A stretch of 64,000 nucleotides of DNA from assembly GCA_039920665.1 (NCBI GenBank), contig JBDSDH010000042.1, forward strand, positions 21,191-85,190, in the 5' to 3' direction. Of this stretch, positions 1-8,256 are shown piece by piece; the stretch's first letter is position 1; the number at the start of each line of letters is the position of its first letter. Both the position numbers and the translations under genes were made by a program. Source of the stretch: WLMZ01 sp039920665 (lineage in GTDB: Bacteria > Actinomycetota > Acidimicrobiia > Acidimicrobiales > Ilumatobacteraceae). The notes below the pieces were generated by a model. That model made no database searches, had not been told where the DNA came from, and worked only from the letters and a program-made list of their open reading frames with translations.

Positions 1-897
1 GTTCGGGTCGAGCGTGCGCTCGAAGACGCGCAACTCGATGGCCGCTGACCAATCGAGGTGCAGTGCCTTGGCGGTGTAGCGAAGTCGCTTGATCGCTCGT
101 TCGTCGGGCTCGGCCATCACTCGGAACAGACCTGTGTGATGGGCCAACAGCATGTCCGCAACGGCCAGGTTGGTGGCGAGCGACATGGCCGCGTTGCTGT
201 CCTCGTTCGACAGACGGGGCCGGAAGACGAGGTTGTATTTGCCGTCGCCCGCTGGCTCGACCTCCTGCTCCGGGGTCTCGACCCGACTTGCGCCACGGCG
301 ATCTTCGGCCACGCCGATCCGCGCCGCGAACTCGTCGAAACCCTTGGGCAGATCGGCGGCCGATGCTGTCTCGTAGGCGAGTTTGGCCCGGCTCCGGATG
401 ATCGCTCGTTCGACGCCATCGAGCACGGCATTGCCGTCTCCGTCGATACGGACGATGAACACGACCGCGGGGCGCGGGCCGTCGGGCAACAGACTGACCG
501 CGCCCTCGGACATCGTCGGCGGATACAACGGTGCCCGACCGTCGGGCAGGTAGACCGTGACGCCACGCTTCCACGCCTCGATGTCGAGCGGGCTGTCGGG
601 TCGCACGAACCAGGGCACATCGGCGATCGCGTAGCGCAACACCATGTCGCCGCCCGAGCCGCGTTCGAGGCTGAACGCCTGGTCGAGATCGGTGCTCGAC
701 GCAGGGTCGAGTGTCACGAACGGCACGTCCGTACGATCGACGTGTTCGTCGGTGAAGGCCTGATGCGTCGCTGCCTCAGCAGCGGCAAGGACCTCGATCG
801 GGAAGTCGCCCGGAACGTCGTTCTCGTTGCGTATCTGTTCGAGACCGGCGGAGAACGCCGATCGTTGGTCGGCCGGAACTCGGACGATCTTACCCAT
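1..897 (-). CDS. RNB-domain ribonuclease (RNase II/R family), 3' part beyond the window
   Basis: The gene runs leftward off the window edge; 299 codons are visible. The family degrades RNA 3'-to-5' with a Mg-dependent RNB catalytic domain. The diagnostic metal-binding stretch DPASSTDLDQAF lies at about residues 64-75, followed by YAIADVPWFV and further RNB-type sequence. The ATG at 897 is chosen because a GGGAG ribosome-binding site (905-909) sits 7 bases upstream. It begins 13 bases after the stop of the enoyl-CoA hydratase gene on the same strand, so the two are probably co-transcribed. The short N-terminus before the RNB domain fits the compact actinobacterial RNB proteins rather than full-length RNase R with cold-shock domains. 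The C-terminal S1 region, if any, is not visible. Confidence 0.85.
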   Translation of the reverse strand, partial: MGKIVRVPADQRSAFSAGLEQIRNENDVPGDFPIEVLAAAEAATHQAFTDEHVDRTDVPFVTLDPASSTDLDQAFSLERGSGGDMVLRYAIADVPWFVRPDSPLDIEAWKRGVTVYLPDGRAPLYPPTMSEGAVSLLPDGPRPAVVFIVRIDGDGNAVLDGVERAIIRSRAKLAYETASAADLPKGFDEFAARIGVAEDRRGASRVETPEQEVEPAGDGKYNLVFRPRLSNEDSNAAMSLATNLAVADMLLAHHTGLFRVMAEPDERAIKRLRYTAKALHLDWSAAIELRVFERTLDPN

Positions 898-910
898 CAG
901 TTGGCTCCCA

Positions 911-1765
911 TCAGTGACCCGTGAAGACTGCCGGGCGCTTCTCGAGGAACGCTCTGGCACCCTCGCGGTGATCGCTCGTCTCGAACAGTTCGCCCAGCGA
1001 CTCCGAAACCCAGCGGCCGAGTTCGTGCCAGTCCGGATCGAGGGCCTCGCGCAAGCCGGCCTTCAACCGCTGCACAGCGAGCGGAGGGTTGGCCGCGATC
1101 CGGGCTGCGAGGGTCAGCGCCTGGGGCAACAGATCGTCGTGGCTGACGAGCCGTGACACCAACCCGATCCGCAGCGCTTCCGATGCATCGATCACGTCAC
1201 GGGTGAACAACAGCTCAGCGGCCTGCTCGCGGCCGATGAGCCGGGCGAGCCGCCCAAGACCCGGCGCATCACTGATGAGGCCGCGCAGAACGAACAGCTC
1301 GCCGAACTTGGCTCGCTCGCTGGCGATCCGAATGTCGGCCATGATCGCCAGTTCCATCCCCCACCCGACCGCTGCGCCGTTGACCGCTGCGATCACTGGA
1401 ATGTCGGTATGCAGCAAGGCATCCGCCGCTGGTGTGAGCCGTGGCGTACGTGCGGTCGTGGACATCGTCGGGGCATTGCCCTGCTTGCCGGCGCCCATGA
1501 CTTGGCGCACGTCATCGCCGCTGCAGAACGCCGGATCAGCCCCGGTGACCACGATGCACCGAACCCCCGCATCAGGCGCGCTGCGCACCGCATCCTCGAG
1601 CGCCGCATACATCCCGTGGGTCAGCGCGTTGCGAGCCTCCGGCCGATCGAGGGTGATCAAACGGACGTGATCGCCGACGAGTTCGACGCGAAGTTCGACA
1701 GCGGGTTCGACGGCGGATTCAACAGGCGGTGGTCCGGAATCTGCCGGTGGTGCGGAGTCGGTCAC
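911..1765 (-). CDS. enoyl-CoA hydratase/isomerase family protein
   Basis: A crotonase-fold protein of about 284 residues when started at the GTG at 1765. An upstream extension to 1945 is open but proline/arginine-rich and unlike coding sequence. Typical landmarks are LDRPEARNALT near residue 39, the oxyanion-hole segment AFCSGDDVR near 79-87, and the second oxyanion/hydrophobic helix VNGAAVGWGMELA near 135. Family members hydrate or isomerise 2-enoyl-CoA thioesters in beta-oxidation or related routes; the substrate cannot be read from the sequence. The N-terminus has a short Pro/Glu/Val linker (about residues 5-25) before the domain. It lies 13 bases upstream of the RNB ribonuclease gene. No strong Shine-Dalgarno is seen, so the start is less certain than the product. 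Confidence 0.8.
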   Translation of the reverse strand: MTDSAPPADSGPPPVESAVEPAVELRVELVGDHVRLITLDRPEARNALTHGMYAALEDAVRSAPDAGVRCIVVTGADPAFCSGDDVRQVMGAGKQGNAPTMSTTARTPRLTPAADALLHTDIPVIAAVNGAAVGWGMELAIMADIRIASERAKFGELFVLRGLISDAPGLGRLARLIGREQAAELLFTRDVIDASEALRIGLVSRLVSHDDLLPQALTLAARIAANPPLAVQRLKAGLREALDPDWHELGRWVSESLGELFETSDHREGARAFLEKRPAVFTGH

Positions 1766-1823
1766 GACCCGACCGTAGCCCGGCGCCGGCGGTGCGCGAT
1801 GGCCGTGCGTCATCGGGATTGGG

Positions 1824-2223
1824 TCAGGGGCGCGGGTGGGCGAGCAGGAACGCAACGACCGCTGCCGTCGCGTCGTACCCGGCGTATCCGGGGCCGACCG
1901 ATGGGGTGACCACTGGCGTGCCGCCCGGCCAGGGGTGATGAGCACCTTCGATCGTCACGAATTCCACGGCCGATCCATCGGCACAGGCACTGCTCGACTC
2001 GGTGGTGATGTCGCCGGCGGCCGATGTCATCGGCGCTGCGCATCCATCGGCTGCGGCAAGCGCAGTCGCTGCATCGTGAGGCGGAGGGACGTCGATGCCG
2101 ACCGTCGACTCCTGACCGACACCACCGGTGATCGGGATGTTGAGATCTGCCGTTCCATGGATCTGGATCACCGAGACCGGTCGGGGCATCGATGAACGCG
2201 ACGTCGTCGACACCCTCACGCAC
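1824..2223 (-). pseudogene. decayed PHB-depolymerase/LpqC-type esterase, N-terminus and catalytic centre missing
   Basis: The C-terminal third is clear: PRPVSVIQIHGTADLNIP and later GAHHPWPGG (the catalytic-His region) match the esterase/PHB-depolymerase family. Directly upstream, in another frame, lies REGVDDVAFIDA, a motif that in intact relatives precedes the nucleophile elbow. Between them about 80-90 residues, including the expected GxSxG serine motif, are absent, and the signal peptide and N-terminal domain are gone too. The longest open frame starts at 2234 but has no sensible initiation context. The upstream limit overlaps the leader of the divergent lipoprotein gene. I read this as a deletion remnant without enzyme function. 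An assembly collapse is the alternative. Confidence 0.65.
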
Positions 2224-2395
2224 GGCTCGAGCAAACGATCGCCGCGGGCGGGTGGTCACGAAACACCGGGCACCAGGTGCGCGGGGTGTTTGCTGCCCGG
2301 GCGGGCGGGCACGAGACATCCGGTACGTCCGCCGCAGCCGGCACGCTCGCGAAACTCGTGGGAACCGGCGGCGGGTGCGGCAACGTCCAACTCGT

Positions 2396-4183
2396 ATGTT
2401 CGTCGCTCCCACCGCACCTCGTTCCCGCCGTTTCGCTTTGGCCACGGCTGTGGTCATCGGCCTCTCGGCCTGTGGCTCATCGGCCGCAGTCACGTCACCG
2501 TCCACCGCCGGCACCACCGCCACGACCGGCAGCGCAGCACTCACCCCATCGGTGATCAAGTTCTCCGGCGCTGGCGCGGTCACCAACGCCGGGAGAGATT
2601 CGGCCGATACGGCGGTCTCGTCGGAATCATCGAAGATGATGGCGGCCGCGTTCTACAAGTTCGTGTACGGCGGCGATGCGATCGACCTCACCACGCCCGC
2701 AGCGTCGTGGTCGTTCGAGCCTGGAGCGACGCCGAGCCCTGATCAAATCCTCCAGATTGCGAAGGCCCTCGGAATCGAGGGCGACGTCCGCGAACTGTCG
2801 CAGGACATGGGCGGAGGCTGGGCGGTCGGGTCCGACGACTACTCGAAGCCGTCGCTCAACGTCGGCGCCGATGCAACGCTCGGCTGGTGGTACAACGCCG
2901 GCTATGACGACACCGTGGTCGCGCCGGTCTGTGTCGGAGTCGAGACCGCCGGTGACGACGCAGCCGCAACAACGGCGTCGGATTCAGTGTCCATTGACAC
3001 CTCCAAAGCACCGGTCGAGGATCCCACCGGCACCGGGATCCAGTCGGTCGACACGATCGACCCGACGGTCGATGTTGCCCCGGTCACTTGTGACCAGGCG
3101 CCGCCGGTCAACGTGCCCACCACCGCCGAGGCCGAGGCCAAAGCGACCGACTTGCTGACGGCATTCGGGTTGGACTCCACCTCCTACGAATTCGAGACCC
3201 ACGCCGACGAGTGGGGCGCAAGCGTCACGGCCTACCTGGTCCTCGACGGCTTGCGCACACCGATGTCGAACAGCTTCGGGTTCGGCGAGAACGGCGCGCT
3301 CACCTGGGCCGGCGGTTACCTGGCCACACCGATGCGCAGCGCCGACTATCCGCGAGTCGGCGTCGAGGCTGCGGTTGATCGACTCAACGAGCAGAACAAC
3401 GGCTGGGGCTACGGCGGGTGGAGCGCAGACGGTGTCTCGCCAACCGTTCGCGCCGAGTCCGACACGGTCGAGCCCGCTCCGGAGCCCGTCACCGATGCCA
3501 CGGTCGCGGTCGAAGACACCTCGGTCACCGAGGTCGATGTCGAACCAGCCAGCGAGCCCACGATCGCGATCGACAAGGACGTCGAGGCCGGTCCGGTCGA
3601 GACGATCACGCCACCGGAGTTCGGCGCCGAGACTTCGCCGGCAGTCGACGCGCCGTCGATCCAGGAGCCCGAGCCGATCGATCCGATCGAGATCGAGCCG
3701 ACGACGGTCACCCTCGCCGATCCGCAGCCATCGTTGGAGATGCTGTGGGCGTCGGACGGCACCGTCTGGCTGCTGCCGGGCTACCGCTTCGACGGCGGGG
3801 AGTACGGCATGTTCTCGGTGATCGCAATCGAGGATCAGTACATCGACATCGACGAAACGCCGATCGAAACGCCGATCGACGTGCCGGTCGAAACCGTTGT
3901 CGCTCCCCCGGTGGAGCCGGCCAATCCCGGCGTTGCAACCGATTGCCCGGCCTTGTCCGTGCCGACCGGCAACACGGCCAGCCCGATCGAGAACGAGGAC
4001 GGGGCCGAATGGATCGGGCTGTGCACCGACGATGCGGTTTCGGTCGCCGAGGGAATGGGCTACACCCTGCGGGTCGTGCGCCTCGATGGCGCTGATCTAC
4101 CGGCGACGATGGACTACATCCCGACTCGATTCAACGTCGCCGTCGATCAGGGCATCGTCACCGCGATCATCTCGATCGGCTGA
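2396..4183 (+). CDS. lipoprotein with acidic proline/valine-rich central region
   Basis: A 595-residue secreted lipoprotein of unknown function. The ATG at 2396 begins a classic lipoprotein signal: an Arg-rich start, the hydrophobic stretch FALATAVVIGL and the lipobox LSAC with Cys26 as the lipidation site. The mature part starts with a Ser/Thr-rich linker. Two similar blocks follow, each with the pattern of a W-rich beta segment plus FGxGxNGALTWAGGYL-type sequence. Between and after them lie long acidic Pro/Val/Glu/Thr-rich linkers (for example VEPAPEPV and PIDPIEIEPT at roughly residues 355-450 and 480-505). Such proteins often sit on the outer face of the membrane. The open frame continues upstream to 2192, but that extension is out-of-context Arg-rich sequence overlapping the esterase remnant. 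It converges on the antiporter gene 13 bases away. Confidence 0.75.
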   Translation: MFVAPTAPRSRRFALATAVVIGLSACGSSAAVTSPSTAGTTATTGSAALTPSVIKFSGAGAVTNAGRDSADTAVSSESSKMMAAAFYKFVYGGDAIDLTTPAASWSFEPGATPSPDQILQIAKALGIEGDVRELSQDMGGGWAVGSDDYSKPSLNVGADATLGWWYNAGYDDTVVAPVCVGVETAGDDAAATTASDSVSIDTSKAPVEDPTGTGIQSVDTIDPTVDVAPVTCDQAPPVNVPTTAEAEAKATDLLTAFGLDSTSYEFETHADEWGASVTAYLVLDGLRTPMSNSFGFGENGALTWAGGYLATPMRSADYPRVGVEAAVDRLNEQNNGWGYGGWSADGVSPTVRAESDTVEPAPEPVTDATVAVEDTSVTEVDVEPASEPTIAIDKDVEAGPVETITPPEFGAETSPAVDAPSIQEPEPIDPIEIEPTTVTLADPQPSLEMLWASDGTVWLLPGYRFDGGEYGMFSVIAIEDQYIDIDETPIETPIDVPVETVVAPPVEPANPGVATDCPALSVPTGNTASPIENEDGAEWIGLCTDDAVSVAEGMGYTLRVVRLDGADLPATMDYIPTRFNVAVDQGIVTAIISIG

Positions 4184-4196
4184 GGCCGCCACGCCA

Positions 4197-6374
4197 TCAG
4201 AGTGGGCTGAGGACCAGCGGTTTCTTCTCGGTCCAGGTCGACAGCGTCTGGGTCAGAGCGACCCGGTCGCGTTCGCCTGGTTGCACGACGACAGTCGACC
4301 CTGCGCCACCGATCGAGATCCGGTTGTCGCCGGTGGACGATTCTGGGGCGACGGTGACGCCGAGCGTCCGCAACTGCTTGGCAGCTCGGCCCTTTGCTCC
4401 TCCATCGGCGACCAGCGGCACATCGGCGTGCAGTGCAATGCGAGCAGCGAGTTCCATCGCCGCGAGATCGGCATTCGACCCGCCGGTGGGGGCGACAACG
4501 GCGTCGATGCCCTCGATGGGTCCTGACGGGATCAGCACATCCGATCCGGTGTGGCGGATTGCTGCCGACATCGCCGCATCAGCGGGGTCGAGCACGACCG
4601 CGCCCGGGGCGAGCCGAGCGACCTCGGCCACGGTGTCGGCGTCGCGGTCGTTGGACGCCCGGGACACCACCGACACCGTCAGCCCAGCGGCCTCGATGGT
4701 CTCGCGCAACGACTTCAACTCGCCGAGGTCGTCCGCGAATCCCGCGAGACCACCACTCGAATCGGTGAACCGCAACAGCGTGACCGACCCGGTCTTTCGA
4801 CCGCCGCCATATGCAGCAGCAAGTTGCGCGAGCGCACCGGATGTGGCGGGATCGCGAACGAGGACGACGACTCGGTCGGTGGCCGAACTGCTCCGAGCCC
4901 GATCGGCTTCGGCGATGTCACGGTTGAGCCAGCGGTCGGGATAGACCAAGTTGAGCAGCGGTCCGGCCATCGTGGTGGTGACCACGGCCATGATGACCAA
5001 CAGCGTGTACATCTTGTCGTCGATCACCCCCGCATCGCGGCCGATGGTGAGCACGACCAATTCGGTGAGACCTCGGGTGTTCATCAGTGCGCCGACGGCG
5101 AGCGACTGACGTTTCGGCACTCCCACCACCCGTGCAGCGAACGCGCCACCCGCGAACTTGCCGAAACAGGCGACGGCGATGATCAGCAGAGCCGGCACGA
5201 TGTCATCGGTCGTGAGTCCCTGCAGGTTCACACCTTGACCGGCGATCACGAAGAAGACCGGCAGCAGGAGTTGGATGCTGACACCTTCGATCCGGCCGGC
5301 GATCGCATGGAACAGGCCTGGCGCGTTCAAACGCGGCACGGCGACGCCGAACAGGAAGCCGCCGATCAGTTCGTGCACACCGATCCGGCTTGTGACGTAT
5401 GACGATGCCATCAAGCCGACGAACAGGATCGTCATCTGCTCTGCAGCGAGCTTGTTGCCGTTCTGCCGGTACGGCCGCAGGACGAATCGTTCGAGTAGCG
5501 GCCTGACGACGATGAACAAGATCGCGACATACACCGCGAGTTCGCCGAGGATCACGAAGATCTGGCTCGCGCTGCCCTCACCTGCCAGCGCGGTCGCGAG
5601 CGCGAGCAGGGTGAACGCCATGATGTCGTCGATGGCTGCGCAGGCCACCATCAACAGCCCGAGCGGTATTCGGAACATGTTGCGCTCGGTGAGTATTCGG
5701 GCCAACACCGGGAATGCGGTGACACACATCGACACGGCGATGAAGATTGCGAATGGAACGAAGTCGGAGTTCTTGCCGACGAGCGCCTTTGGCGGCTCCT
5801 TGTCGGCGGACGTCGCCTTCGTGATCTCGTCGTTGCGGACCTCGATCTTGTCGGCGACCTCGGGTGTCACGGTGCCGCATGGCGTGACCTGAACACCGAT
5901 CTGTTGCTCGACCGCGACACAACTGTGATCGTCGTGCAGGTACGTACCGAGCACCATGAAACCGAGCACGAACGGGACCGCGATGGACGTCAGCGAGATC
6001 GCAGCAGCCTTCTTGCCCGACTGACGGACGACATCGAGATCGACTTCCATCCCGACGATGAACATGAACAGCACCAGGCCGAGCGTCGCGACGAGTTTGA
6101 AGAACGGCAGGTCAATACTGCTGAAGAGGTACTCGCGAGCCTCCGGCCAGACGACGCCGAGCAAGCTCGGGCCGAGCGCGATGCCGACCAGAATTTCGCC
6201 GATCACGACCGGCTGACCGAGTTTGCGGAACAGGATTCCGACCAGTCGTCCCAGGCCGAGGACCACGATCAGGCACAGCGCGAGCGCGAGATAGCGGTCC
6301 TCGGAGAAGTTCGACGCGACGATCACGATGGTGCCCCTGACATGCGGTTCGAACGATTGACGACGCACGACCAT
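4197..6374 (-). CDS. CPA2-family cation:proton antiporter with C-terminal Usp-like region
   Basis: A 725-residue integral membrane protein. The N-terminal about 470 residues form a dozen hydrophobic helices with the KefB/CPA2 signature GQPVVIGEILVGIALGPS near residue 52 and the conserved segment VRVGVPKRQSLAVGALMNTRG near 400. A soluble loop of about 70 residues (DDHSCVAVEQQ to KEPPKALVGKN) is inserted between early helices, which is unusual for the family. The C-terminal about 230 residues look like a universal-stress-protein fold (VVVLVRDPATSGALAQLAAAYGG). The family exchanges Na+ or K+ for protons and acts in pH and ion homeostasis. The ATG at 6374 is taken as start; no regulatory site is evident. 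No TrkA-N domain is seen, so this is not a standard Kef channel. Confidence 0.85.
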   Translation of the reverse strand: MVVRRQSFEPHVRGTIVIVASNFSEDRYLALALCLIVVLGLGRLVGILFRKLGQPVVIGEILVGIALGPSLLGVVWPEAREYLFSSIDLPFFKLVATLGLVLFMFIVGMEVDLDVVRQSGKKAAAISLTSIAVPFVLGFMVLGTYLHDDHSCVAVEQQIGVQVTPCGTVTPEVADKIEVRNDEITKATSADKEPPKALVGKNSDFVPFAIFIAVSMCVTAFPVLARILTERNMFRIPLGLLMVACAAIDDIMAFTLLALATALAGEGSASQIFVILGELAVYVAILFIVVRPLLERFVLRPYRQNGNKLAAEQMTILFVGLMASSYVTSRIGVHELIGGFLFGVAVPRLNAPGLFHAIAGRIEGVSIQLLLPVFFVIAGQGVNLQGLTTDDIVPALLIIAVACFGKFAGGAFAARVVGVPKRQSLAVGALMNTRGLTELVVLTIGRDAGVIDDKMYTLLVIMAVVTTTMAGPLLNLVYPDRWLNRDIAEADRARSSSATDRVVVLVRDPATSGALAQLAAAYGGGRKTGSVTLLRFTDSSGGLAGFADDLGELKSLRETIEAAGLTVSVVSRASNDRDADTVAEVARLAPGAVVLDPADAAMSAAIRHTGSDVLIPSGPIEGIDAVVAPTGGSNADLAAMELAARIALHADVPLVADGGAKGRAAKQLRTLGVTVAPESSTGDNRISIGGAGSTVVVQPGERDRVALTQTLSTWTEKKPLVLSPL

Positions 6375-6469
6375 AGCGCACGAGGTCTGGATTCATCTCG
6401 GCCCCGATGGTGACCGGATGCCGCTGTGACGCAGGCGTTACCCGAGCGGACGATCAGCCTCGACTCGGG

Positions 6470-7474
6470 TCAGCGGCGGGCACCCATGAACATGCCCTTG
6501 AGTGCCTCGTAGTGTTCGATGCAGTGGCCGGCTCCGAGTACGACGGCTTCGAGCGGCATCTGCGACATCCGCACAGGCACATGACACTCACGTTCGATCC
6601 GCTGAGCCAGGCCGCGCAACAATCCGCCGCCACCGACGAGATACATACCACGCACGAGAAAGTCCTGGGCCAGTTCCGGTGGCGCCTTGGCGAGGCAGCG
6701 CACGACCGACGCGACGATGCTGGAGACGACATCGTCGATCGCGAAGCGGATCTCCTCCGGCGCCAGCAAGACAGTCTTGGGCAACCCGCTCATCAGATCG
6801 CGACCGCGCACCTCGGCTTCGTTCTCATCGCCGATCGGGTCAGCAGAGCCGATCGCAACCTTGATTTCCTCAGCCGTGCGTTCGCCGATCGCAATGCCGT
6901 GTTCACGGCGGACGTAGTTCTGGATCGCAGCGTCGATGTCGAAGCTGCCGACACGAACCGCTTCGAGTGCAACGACACCGCCGAGGCTGATCACCGCTGT
7001 CTCGCTGGTGCCGCCGCCGATGTCGATGACCATGTTGCCAACCGGCTCGTCGATCGGCAGATCGGCACCGATGGCAGCGGCCATCGGCTGCTCGATCAAC
7101 TGCGCATCGGCGGCACCTGCCCGACGGGCAGCGTCGGTGACCGCCCGACGCTCGACCTCAGTGATCGCCGACGGCACGCAGATGACGACCTTGGGTCGGG
7201 TGAAGCGGCTGACGCCGACCCGCTGCAGCAGCAGCCGGATCATCCGCTCGGTGATCTCGAAGTCGGTGATCGCTCCGCCGCGTAGTGGACGGACGGCGAC
7301 GATGTACCCGGGCGTTCGCCCGATCATCTGCCACGCCTCACGACCAGTCGCCAAGACCTCGCCCGTCTGCCGGTTGAGGGCGATGACCGAGGGTTCGTTG
7401 AGGACGATGCCTCGGCCCTTCATGTAGACGAGCGTGTTCGCCGTTCCGAGATCGATCGCGAGGTCGCGTGCCAC
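6470..7474 (-). CDS. mreB: rod shape-determining protein MreB (actin-like ATPase)
   Basis: A 334-residue actin homologue of normal MreB length. It shows the phosphate-1 motif IDLGTANTLV (residues 7-16), the phosphate-2 motif DIGGGTSETAVISLGG (about 158-173), IEQPMAAAIGADLPI, and the adenosine motif VGGGGLLRGL near the C-terminus. MreB polymers guide lateral cell-wall synthesis at the membrane. No mreC, mreD or rodA gene follows in the window; instead the gene ends in a 95-base gap before the antiporter. It is the last gene of a minus-strand run moaE - small membrane protein - mreB, with 9 bases between it and the small gene. A stand-alone MreB-like protein with another scaffold role is possible. 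Confidence 0.88.
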   Translation of the reverse strand: MARDLAIDLGTANTLVYMKGRGIVLNEPSVIALNRQTGEVLATGREAWQMIGRTPGYIVAVRPLRGGAITDFEITERMIRLLLQRVGVSRFTRPKVVICVPSAITEVERRAVTDAARRAGAADAQLIEQPMAAAIGADLPIDEPVGNMVIDIGGGTSETAVISLGGVVALEAVRVGSFDIDAAIQNYVRREHGIAIGERTAEEIKVAIGSADPIGDENEAEVRGRDLMSGLPKTVLLAPEEIRFAIDDVVSSIVASVVRCLAKAPPELAQDFLVRGMYLVGGGGLLRGLAQRIERECHVPVRMSQMPLEAVVLGAGHCIEHYEALKGMFMGARR

Positions 7475-7483
7475 GGTTGGTTC

Positions 7484-7678
7484 CTATTTCCCTTTGCCCG
7501 AATCGCGTGCGTTCTGCACCCGATCGATCACTTCGCGACGCGCCTCAGGAGAGAGCGCATCGATGTGCCGTCGAAACGATGCCACACCATCGACGGGTCG
7601 ACGGCGACCACTGATCCGAATCGCGACCAACGCAGCCAACAACAACAGAGCGACGATCACGATGATGAAGGTGGTCAT
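7484..7678 (-). CDS. small single-pass membrane protein (64 aa), function unknown
   Basis: The ATG at 7678 overlaps the moaE stop codon in an ATGA, which fixes this start; a longer open frame to 7789 lies inside moaE and is not used. The product begins with the hydrophobic helix TTFIIVIVALLLLAALVAI (residues 2-20), followed by a basic turn (RISGRRRP) and a cytoplasmic charged helix ending NARDSGKGK. It is a small N-in or signal-anchor protein. Position between moaE and mreB with tight coupling implies co-expression with both; no family is recognised. Confidence 0.65.
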   Translation of the reverse strand: MTTFIIVIVALLLLAALVAIRISGRRRPVDGVASFRRHIDALSPEARREVIDRVQNARDSGKGK

Positions 7679-8217
7679 CGAGCGTCCGCTCCGATCGGCG
7701 AAGCCTGAACACTGCTCGGCGCACGCGGGACATCGGCCGCGTCTGTGACGACGTGGGCGCCGGTTCCCCAATCGGAGCCACCGTCCCACACTTCGTGTTT
7801 CCAGATCGGAACGCTCGCCTTGAGCGCATCGATGCCATAGCGACCGGCTTCGAACGCCTCGGCTCGATGGGGCGACGACACGACGACGACAACCGTGCTC
7901 TCGCCGATCTCGATCCGACCAGTGCGGTGCAACATGGCAACGGCACCGGTGGACGGCCAGCGGGTTCGGATCTCGTTGACGATGTCGGACATCTTGGCCA
8001 CGGCCTGTTCGTCGTACGCCTCATAGGTCAGGTACTGGACGCCGTCGCGACCCTCGGCGTGATCGCGAACCGTGCCGGAGAAGAGCACCACCGCACCACA
8101 GCCGGGTCGAACAGCCCACTCGTATGCTGCCGCAACCGGAAGCTCGCCCGCGGCGATACCCAGCCACATGTCGCTGTCCGGTGGTGCAAGCATCGTGCGC
8201 ATCGTAGCCGTGACCAC
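7675..8217 (-). CDS. moaE: molybdopterin synthase catalytic subunit MoaE
   Basis: A 180-residue protein matching MoaE, which with MoaD converts precursor Z (cPMP) to molybdopterin by adding two dithiolene sulfurs. Visible motifs are GAVVLFSGTVRDHAEG (about residues 41-56), LTYEAYDEQAV, MLHRTGRIEIGE, the conserved SPHRAEAFEA and the active-site region DALKASVPIWKHEVWDGGSDW. The final about 30 residues extend past the usual MoaE end. Several Met codons near the start (residues 1, 6, 10) leave the exact N-terminus open. No moaD is visible nearby. A membrane molybdopterin oxidoreductase at 49.1 kb and a molybdenum hydroxylase subunit at 57.9 kb are possible users of the cofactor. Confidence 0.9.
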   Translation of the reverse strand: MVTATMRTMLAPPDSDMWLGIAAGELPVAAAYEWAVRPGCGAVVLFSGTVRDHAEGRDGVQYLTYEAYDEQAVAKMSDIVNEIRTRWPSTGAVAMLHRTGRIEIGESTVVVVVSSPHRAEAFEAGRYGIDALKASVPIWKHEVWDGGSDWGTGAHVVTDAADVPRAPSSVQASPIGADAR

Positions 8218-8256
8218 CCGAATACGCCCACGACGGCGGCTCGCGCGGATACCACG

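Noticed and set aside
58..924. Plus-strand 288-codon open frame
   Set aside because: It is antisense to the RNB ribonuclease, with no family motif; the minus strand carries clear RNB sequence.
2192..2395. Longer N-terminus for the lipoprotein gene
   Set aside because: The extension is Arg-rich, overlaps the esterase remnant, and would bury the signal peptide and lipobox that begin at 2396.
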